DNA of 15,332 bases from Rodentolepis nana. Lineage: Eukaryota > Platyhelminthes > Cestoda > Cyclophyllidea > Hymenolepididae. The position numbers and the translations under genes were made by a program. Below, one piece after another: positions 10,350-15,332 of the stretch. The stretch is taken from the NCBI GenBank assembly GCA_900617975.1, contig UZAE01014301.1, positions 1 through 15,332 on the forward strand. Direction: 5' to 3'. Numbering within the stretch: the stretch's first letter is position 1; every line of letters starts with the position of its first letter. The notes below the pieces were generated by a model. That model was not told the origin of the DNA, made no database searches, and saw only the letters and a program-made list of their open reading frames with translations.

Positions 10350-10650
10350 AAACGGTAGTAGAGTCTAGTGGGAATAAGTATGCAGGTAGTTGTTTGTGTG
10401 GCACCGCTAGGTTGTCTTCTTTTCACGTATCTAACACGTACAAATTTTTATTCATCATGGTCTTATTCAATTTTAATTCAGCTCCACTGGGTTCCTGTTA
10501 GTATTGATGTGCTGAAGAAATTAGATTGTAATTGTCAACAGCAAGTAGTTGGTATTGCATTGCTAGATTCATTTGTAGAGGGGGTGGTGGTGGTGGTGGG
10601 AGTGGGGGTGGTGTGGGGGATGGACCGCTTTCTTGCCAAATGATTGACTA
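10350..10650. other. Unique sequence between retroposon E and the foldback
   Basis: The open frame at 10368-10643 begins in ordinary sequence and ends in the GGT-rich string, where it reads as Val/Gly repeats. I see no domain and do not call it a gene. Confidence 0.55.
10580..10619 (+). other. G-rich (GGT)n string with quadruplex potential
   Basis: A 5-G run is followed by GGT repeats, a 3-G run and two 5-G runs with short loops. The first loop is long (13 nt) for a three-tetrad structure unless GG steps take part. The string lies just upstream of the foldback region. Confidence 0.6.
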
Positions 10651-10655
10651 ATTTT

Positions 10656-10733
10656 TCATCAACAAAAGCAACTATAAATGCCTTTTCCAAAGTGACTAAT
10701 AGGAGGCTTGGAGAAAATAAGCATGCCTTAATG

Positions 10734-10811
<78 letters not shown>

Positions 10812-10889
10812 CATTAAGGCATGCTTATTTTCTCCAAGCCTCCTATTAGTCACTTTGGAAAAGGCATTTATAGTTGCTTTTGTTGATGA
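10656..10889. repeat. Spacerless 234-bp palindrome, probable assembly foldback
   Basis: The left arm (10656-10738, starting TCATCAACAAAAGC and ending GGTTTT) is the exact reverse complement of the right arm (10807-10889), 83 bp each. The TA tract between them is itself self-complementary, so there is effectively no loop. The right arm ends at the single N at 10890. Perfect arms without a spacer are unstable in cells and are a common product of chimeric reads or of an assembler folding back at a TA tract. A true recent inverted duplication is possible but less likely because of the N and the following direct copy. Confidence 0.9.
10739..10806. repeat. (TA)n tract at the centre of a palindrome
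   Basis: 68 bp of TA dinucleotides are broken only by a G at 10773. That base sits next to the exact centre (10772.5) of the palindrome at 10656-10889. The length may be doubled by the foldback described for that feature. Confidence 0.9.
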
Positions 10890-10890
10890 N
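10890..10890. other. Single N, probable contig join
   Basis: The unknown base lies exactly between the inverted arm and the direct copy. This is where a minimal-size gap between two overlapping contigs would be placed. Confidence 0.8.
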
Positions 10891-10973
10891 ATTTTTCATC
10901 AACAAAAGCAACTATAAATGCCTTTTCCAAAGTGACTAATAGGAGGCTTGGAGAAAATAAGCATGCCTTAATG

Positions 10974-10980
<7 letters not shown>
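10891..10980. repeat. 90-bp exact direct copy of 10651-10740
   Basis: The block begins ATTTTTCATCAACAAAAGC and ends GGTTTTAT. It matches 10651-10740 without a difference at an offset of exactly 240 bp, and begins directly after the N at 10890. It is followed by another TA tract and then by unique sequence. The simplest reading is that two contigs containing the same locus were placed end to end instead of merged. Confidence 0.93.

Positions 10981-11008
<28 letters not shown>
10979..11008. repeat. (TA)n microsatellite
   Basis: About 15 TA units follow the second direct copy of the 90-bp segment. They correspond to the start of the tract at 10739. Confidence 0.93.
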
Positions 11009-11011
<3 letters not shown>

Positions 11012-12470
11012 TGATGTTGACGAGTTGAAAGACGGAAGTTAATTAATAAAATGTTTGAGGCAACTTTGCCGAGGAACAAAACTGTCAGTTTCGCTCAAAG
11101 CAACAGAATTCAACTGCGCAGCAATTTCAACCTTTTGACAATGCAATTGAAAATAAATGGACACAATCGACCATTCTTGAATGACGTATTGATAAATGAA
11201 ATTAACAAAAGTGACGTTGAATAAATATATCACTGAAATATATATATATATATATATATGAAGTTTTAAAATGTCCTTAAAACGGCATAACAATTTATTG
11301 AAATAACAATGAAATATATTGCTGGATTTATTTATTGTTTTTTTTAAGTTAGTTGCCAGATTTTCTTCTACGGAAAAGTGTACCCCGTGTTACTCATAAT
11401 TTTTTACTCAAATATGCATCAGTGACTTTTGTGCGTCAGGTTCGTTCAATTTGATGGGAACATTCACGGATGTTTTTTTTCTCTGCAGTATCTAAAGGAG
11501 AATAGATTTGCCAACTTTTGTTCAAAAAATAAATCATTCAGAATATGTTTCGGCTAATTAACATTTTCATTAACTTAATTACCTATTACAATTACAAACT
11601 CTTCGTGTTTTATAATTGAAACTGACAGAATCTTTTTATGGATTAATTTGAAATACCGAGGAATATAAAAGTAAACATATCAAGCAATGACTCTGCTTTA
11701 TTTTGAATAATGAAGATATGAAAAAAACAGATTTTTATTATTGAATAGAATTATAACTGAATAGTAAGTCCACGTAGGCAAGAATAAAATGAATTGAAAA
11801 TGAGATTGTGCTTTCGTCATTTTCTTAATGCCTTCTATTAAAATTTAAGGAAGGGGGTTAAATCATTCGACAGTGTTCAAACATTTAATAAAAAAATTAA
11901 TCGTTTTCTCTATTTCGCATTAATTTGAGATTGCCCTTTTCATGTTGCCTGTTGATGATATTTGAATTGAAAATGAGCTTTGATATATATCAGAGAACTC
12001 TAGTATGATCTTTCCGCAATGATATTTAAAAGGTGATTAGCAAAACTGTTGAGAGACCTTGCGACTCTTTTAGTTATACCAATAGTTTGATGAATTAGAG
12101 TATAAGACAATTAAATTTATCAAATAAAATTAGTCTTTCAAATGAGATAATTTCGTCGTGAATTCCCTTGACTCGTTAAAGACGTGAGAGAGAGAGTTAA
12201 AGTGAACTGAATATATATTGAGTAAATTTGCATTTAGAAACGGTATAAAACAGACGGTAAATCAAAGCTTTATTTGCATGCATTTTGCACTGACTCCATT
12301 AGGAGGGCGGACTCGAAAAGAGGGCTTAAATGTAATCTTTCCTTCTATCCAAAAATTGCTTGCTAATATTGGTGATATTTTCAAATTAACCGCAGAATAA
12401 TTAGTTTTCAATATATCACTGTGAAAATAGTCACTGAATTGCTACTGCAATCCTTGGCTTACAGAAATTT
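11009..12470. other. AT-rich stretch without recognisable gene
   Basis: This is mostly unique AT-rich DNA with one short TA tract. The frame at 11039-11293 (minus) partly reads through that tract. The frame at 12218-12400 (+) is short and unrecognised. Confidence 0.6.
11238..11259. repeat. (TA)n microsatellite
   Basis: This is a short uninterrupted run of 11 TA units. Part of the open frame on the minus strand here reads through it as alternating Ile-Tyr, so that frame is not a gene. Confidence 0.93.
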
Positions 12471-12659
12471 AAAAAAATTAACGAGTAGCGGATTGCTACG
12501 CTAGTAAAGCCTGACTAGTTGAGAATTGTAACGGATTGCTACCTTAGTAAAGCCTGACCGGATTGCATTGTAGCGGATTGCTACGCTAGTAAAGCCTGAC
12601 CGAAATCTCTATGGCAGTTTCTCCAACATCTAGCTAGACTCCCAGAACCAACTAAGCTA
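12471..12659 (-). ncRNA. Possible Pol III-type unit reading through the hairpin repeats
   Basis: On the minus strand TAGCTTAGTTGG (complement of 12648-12659) is an excellent A-box match. About 50 bp downstream, GATTTCGGTC (12598-12607) is a poor B-box match. The three hairpin units follow, and then a run of seven T (complement of 12471-12477), which is the usual Pol III stop signal. The expected D-arm pairing after the A box is absent, so a tRNA is excluded. T runs of this length are frequent in AT-rich DNA. It may be a SINE-type element or a chance arrangement. The call rests on motif order only. Confidence 0.25.
12485..12600. repeat. Three-unit tandem repeat with hairpin potential
   Basis: A 31-bp unit occurs at 12485-12515, 12528-12558 and 12570-12600, a period of 42-43 bp. 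Units 1 and 3 are identical and unit 2 differs at two positions. Each identical unit starts GTAGC-GGATT-GCTAC, a perfect 5-bp stem with a 5-nt loop, with an alternative TAGCG/CGCTA stem overlapping it. The core CGGATTGC also appears a fourth time at 12559-12566 in the second spacer. The spacers (12 and 11 bp) are unrelated or partly derived from the unit. The array adjoins further tandem repeats to the right. Confidence 0.9.
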
Positions 12660-12746
12660 TAGTCCAGCTATGAAAGGAAACAGACGTGTAGCACGGAGCA
12701 CGTTTTTTCAGTACGGGTATTGCGGTAAAGTGTACACGCAGGGGGC

Positions 12747-12939
12747 TTAATCATGATAAGGATGGGGGTTTAGATTAAACAGAGGTTAATGATTGGTCAC
12801 TGTTTGTACGGTCGCACCTCCCAGGTCGCCAAACAGAGGTTAATCATGATCAGGATGGCGGATTAGGTCAAACAAACAGAGGCTAGTGATTGGTCACTGT
12901 TTGTACGGTCGCTACACACAGAGTTGCGCCGCACCTCCC
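12747..12939. repeat. Diverged ~95-bp tandem duplication
   Basis: Two units share TTAATCATGAT (12747 and 12840), then AGGATGG, then CAGAGG, then the exact string GATTGGTCACTGTTTGTACG (12791 and 12888) and GCACCTCCCA. The offset rises from 93 to about 116 bp along the unit because of insertions in the second copy. The region is visibly less AT-rich than the flanks. Confidence 0.85.
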
Positions 12940-13006
12940 AATCCTGGCGAGCAGACATGCAGGCATAAGACCTCCCAATCCTGGCGAGCAGACATGCAGA
13001 CATACG
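12933..13006. repeat. 37-bp tandem repeat, two units
   Basis: ACCTCCCAATCCTGGCGAGC starts both 12933-12969 and 12970-13006. The units differ at two positions near their ends. The first eight bases also occur at 12816-12823 in the preceding larger repeat, linking the arrays. Confidence 0.92.
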
Positions 13007-13087
13007 ATGGTGCACACAGCGATAACGTGTCCCACATGCAGACATGCAGGCATACGATGACGCACAAAGCGATAACGTGTCCCACAA
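12988..13087. repeat. 50-bp tandem repeat, two units
   Basis: GCAGACATGCAGACATACGA begins 12988-13037, and a near copy (GCAGACATGCAGGCATACGA) begins 13038-13087. Both run through GCGATAACGTGTCCCACA. The start of the first unit overlaps the end of the 37-bp array, so the two periods are nested. The repeats keep short frames open on both strands (12863-13179), which explains the overlapping small ORFs there. I do not call a gene. Confidence 0.92.
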
Positions 13088-15097
13088 ACGTAACCTTGTC
13101 TGAGGGTCATTGCTTCTTTTTTCAAAACCAAAAATAACTGTAATTTTATAAGTTCAGGAAAAATTTTTGGTGTAGACACATCTCTTATAACACTTCATTA
13201 TGTGAAAAATGATATGGAAATAATAAATTTTGAAGTTTTTATCACATTTTTGTTATTAATCGAAGTCCGGTCTGAAATTGATCTAGGATTTAAATGTGAC
13301 TGTGTGTGCTGTTTGAATTGGATAAATTAGGGCAAGAGAGTGAACCGGGTTATGAAAATGAGACATAATATTCACAAATAACAATGTGCGCTAAACCAAA
13401 CAAAAATTGAAATTGTGGGACAAAGCGGGAACGGAGTCCAGAGGTAACATAATACTAATTATAAATGAAAAGTATAGGCAATTAGATGGAAATTATGATG
13501 TCCCACATGAGTATCATAACATTTTATATCTGCCAAATGTGTCTCATTTCATACTAAACAATTATTTGATAAAATAAAATTACTCTTGGATATATATTTA
13601 ATTAATTTTTGTGAATTGTAACTATAAACTAGCGAAGATACTGGTAAACCCGTTTCTATCATCGAATACATCACAACATTACACTTTTGAAAAAAGCATA
13701 TGATATAAACCTGCGACATCATTTTTCTGCAACTCAAAATCAAATAAGAAGCTTTGTTTGGAGATTTTAATAAAATGTTTCATTTACAACACGAGCAGCT
13801 CATTCATCAGATGAACTCAACTAAGACTTTAAATACTTTCTTGATCAACCAACGAACAAAACAATTTTCACAATAATATTTTTCGATACCAGGATTTCAA
13901 TTTTTTTGAATGTATAATATTTTGTTTTTTATTATGATTCTCTCTTTTCAAATTTTCATGGAACAGATGTTTCATTAATGGGGTCCAACTGAACAACATT
14001 GGATTCTATTTTAATTTCTTAATTAATAAGTCTAAATATCCTACAAGTGAACTACGTTGGAATCCATTGAAAAGAATTGCATTTTTTATTCAAATGTCGC
14101 CTGATTATGAATTAACTTCCACAACCGCGCAACCAACAAGTATGTAACATTTTGAATGTGAAAAAAATGAATGAAATAAATTTTATAATTTTTTTATTAA
14201 AAAAGTGAGACCTAAAAGTGAAATTAATTCTCTATTGAGATTGCGGATTTTGCAAAAATGTGATGGGTGTAATTCTGACAATGATCACGATCTTATCGAT
14301 TACTGAAATTAATTATCTTAAAGTGACACAAAATAATGCAATTTCCAATTTATTTTTCAACGTTTGCCATATAATCCTTCTGAGATCAAACTGCCTTTGA
14401 AATAATACTCACTTTTCTATTTTCGTTATTGGAATAAAAACCATGTCAGTAGACAATTGTACCAACGTGGAATTTTATGAGTGCTCAACGAAGCGCCTCA
14501 TTCATTTAGTAGTCTCTGAAATTTAAACATTTTCAAATGTTGGTGGTCCCTCTTGTAATCATTTTGGCGACAGTGCTTGTCAGATTTTGTTGTCCGTGTA
14601 AACAAATATGCATATTTCCATGTAGAGATACAGCATACCCATCTTAAAAAACATAAACTTTCTGTTTCGTCAAAAAATTAATCAGTCAAAAAATTTTGTT
14701 CTATGGTATGGACTAGAATCGTGAATAAGGGAAAAATAAGATAATTGATTTGAATGAAATATAACGACGTAAACACAATTATCTCTGTCCTGAAAATTTG
14801 AGCATAATAACATGGCATTGAATTCAATTTGAAGGGCAAAAAGAATATTATTTGAAGGAGCCGATCACAAATACTTTGGCATTCATCTGAATGAATTTGT
14901 GTTTTGATATATTTGATGTTAAATAGTTCTGCTTTTAACTTATAACCCCGCAACCCTGTTCCCAAACACACAATTCCATGCTTTACTTAAAATTGGTTTA
15001 TAAAACAGGAGTTGGCTAATGGATCTTTAGGCTACATTCCGGGTTGAATACTCTGTTATGCTGGAGAGCTCGTACTATTGATAATCCATTTTATGAT
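13088..15097. other. AT-rich stretch without recognisable gene
   Basis: After the tandem-repeat cluster the sequence returns to strongly AT-rich unique DNA up to retroposon F. Frames at 13549-13743 and 14678-14971 (both minus) encode hydrophobic, Ile/Phe/Leu-rich peptides typical of random AT-rich translation. I see no known domain. Confidence 0.6.
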
Positions 15098-15332
15098 ATT
15101 TATTTCAAATGGCAGGCGTTTTGATAGCTATCATTTGCCATTTAACTGAGTTCGGGCTTCACAGAGGGAGGGTTAATCAGAGTAGCAGAAAGTCGAGGGG
15201 TGGGGAAGAGAAGAGCGATTCACAGATGTAAAAGGGGCAAACAGACACAAAGGTAGAGAAAAGGTAAGATGAATACTGTGGAAGGGGTCGAGTATGACAT
15301 ACAGTGTGGTGATGGTAGTTTGAAGTGAGAAG
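15098..15332 (-). mobile_element. SINE-like retroposon, copy F (5' part outside window)
   Basis: The tail end (TTTATTTCAAATGGCAGG) is followed by the antisense body up to TGATGGTAGTTTGAAGTG at the window edge. The head and the far target-site duplication would lie beyond 15332. It differs from the other copies in the segment after the TGTGAAGCC-like block, where sequence has changed or been lost. Confidence 0.82.

Noticed and set aside
10368..10643. 91-codon frame ending in a Val/Gly-rich run
   Set aside because: The C-terminal part is the GGT simple repeat and the rest is unrecognised.
12485..12600. Repeat-spacer pattern resembling a CRISPR array
   Set aside because: There are only three units with 11-12 bp spacers, partly derived from the unit, in eukaryotic DNA with no cas genes.
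12863..13179. Overlapping 74-98 codon frames on both strands with Cys-rich repeated peptides
   Set aside because: They are translations of the 37- and 50-bp tandem repeats, whose lower AT content keeps several frames open at once. No signal peptide or known fold is visible.
14678..14971. 97-codon hydrophobic frame on the minus strand
   Set aside because: The Ile, Phe and Leu content is what AT-rich random sequence gives. There is no domain, no convincing membrane topology and no neighbouring exon.

Overview
The window is AT-rich eukaryotic DNA with no gene I can support. No reading frame exceeds about 100 codons, and none shows a recognisable domain or codon pattern. The longer open frames fall in pyrimidine-rich repeat copies or microsatellites, where stop codons are scarce. 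The interspersed short retroposons with target-site duplications, the (TA)n and (CA)n microsatellites and the absence of genes fit intergenic or intronic DNA of an invertebrate animal. I cannot name the species. No prokaryotic features were seen.

The dominant feature is one family of about 290-300 bp SINE-like retroposons. It is present six times, in strictly alternating orientation: 1-304 (+, cut by the window edge), 669-977 (-), 3978-4266 (+), 8973-9283 (-), 10048-10334 (+) and 15098-15332 (-, cut by the edge). Two copies have perfect 15-bp target-site duplications, which fix the element ends. In the sense direction the element starts GGGGTGCG and ends near CGCCTGCCATTTGATATAAATA with a short TAAA-type tail.

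Other structured regions are: (i) a tRNA-like patch on the minus strand at 8352-8413, bracketed by a 9-bp direct repeat; (ii) a 234-bp spacerless palindrome at 10656-10889 that ends at a single N and is followed by a 90-bp exact direct copy of its left arm, which looks like an assembly join error; (iii) a cluster of tandem repeats at 12485-13087, less AT-rich than its surroundings, with three ~43-bp hairpin units followed by nested ~95-, 37- and 50-bp repeats. The hairpin units lie downstream, on the minus strand, of a sequence resembling a Pol III A box and end at a T7 tract.

Five (TA)n tracts, one (CA)n tract and two G-rich strings are also present. The G-rich strings share an exact 15-mer. 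The remaining stretches (978-3965, 4279-8270, 8487-8957, 9299-10032, 11009-12470 and 13088-15097) are unstructured AT-rich sequence in which I see no gene.
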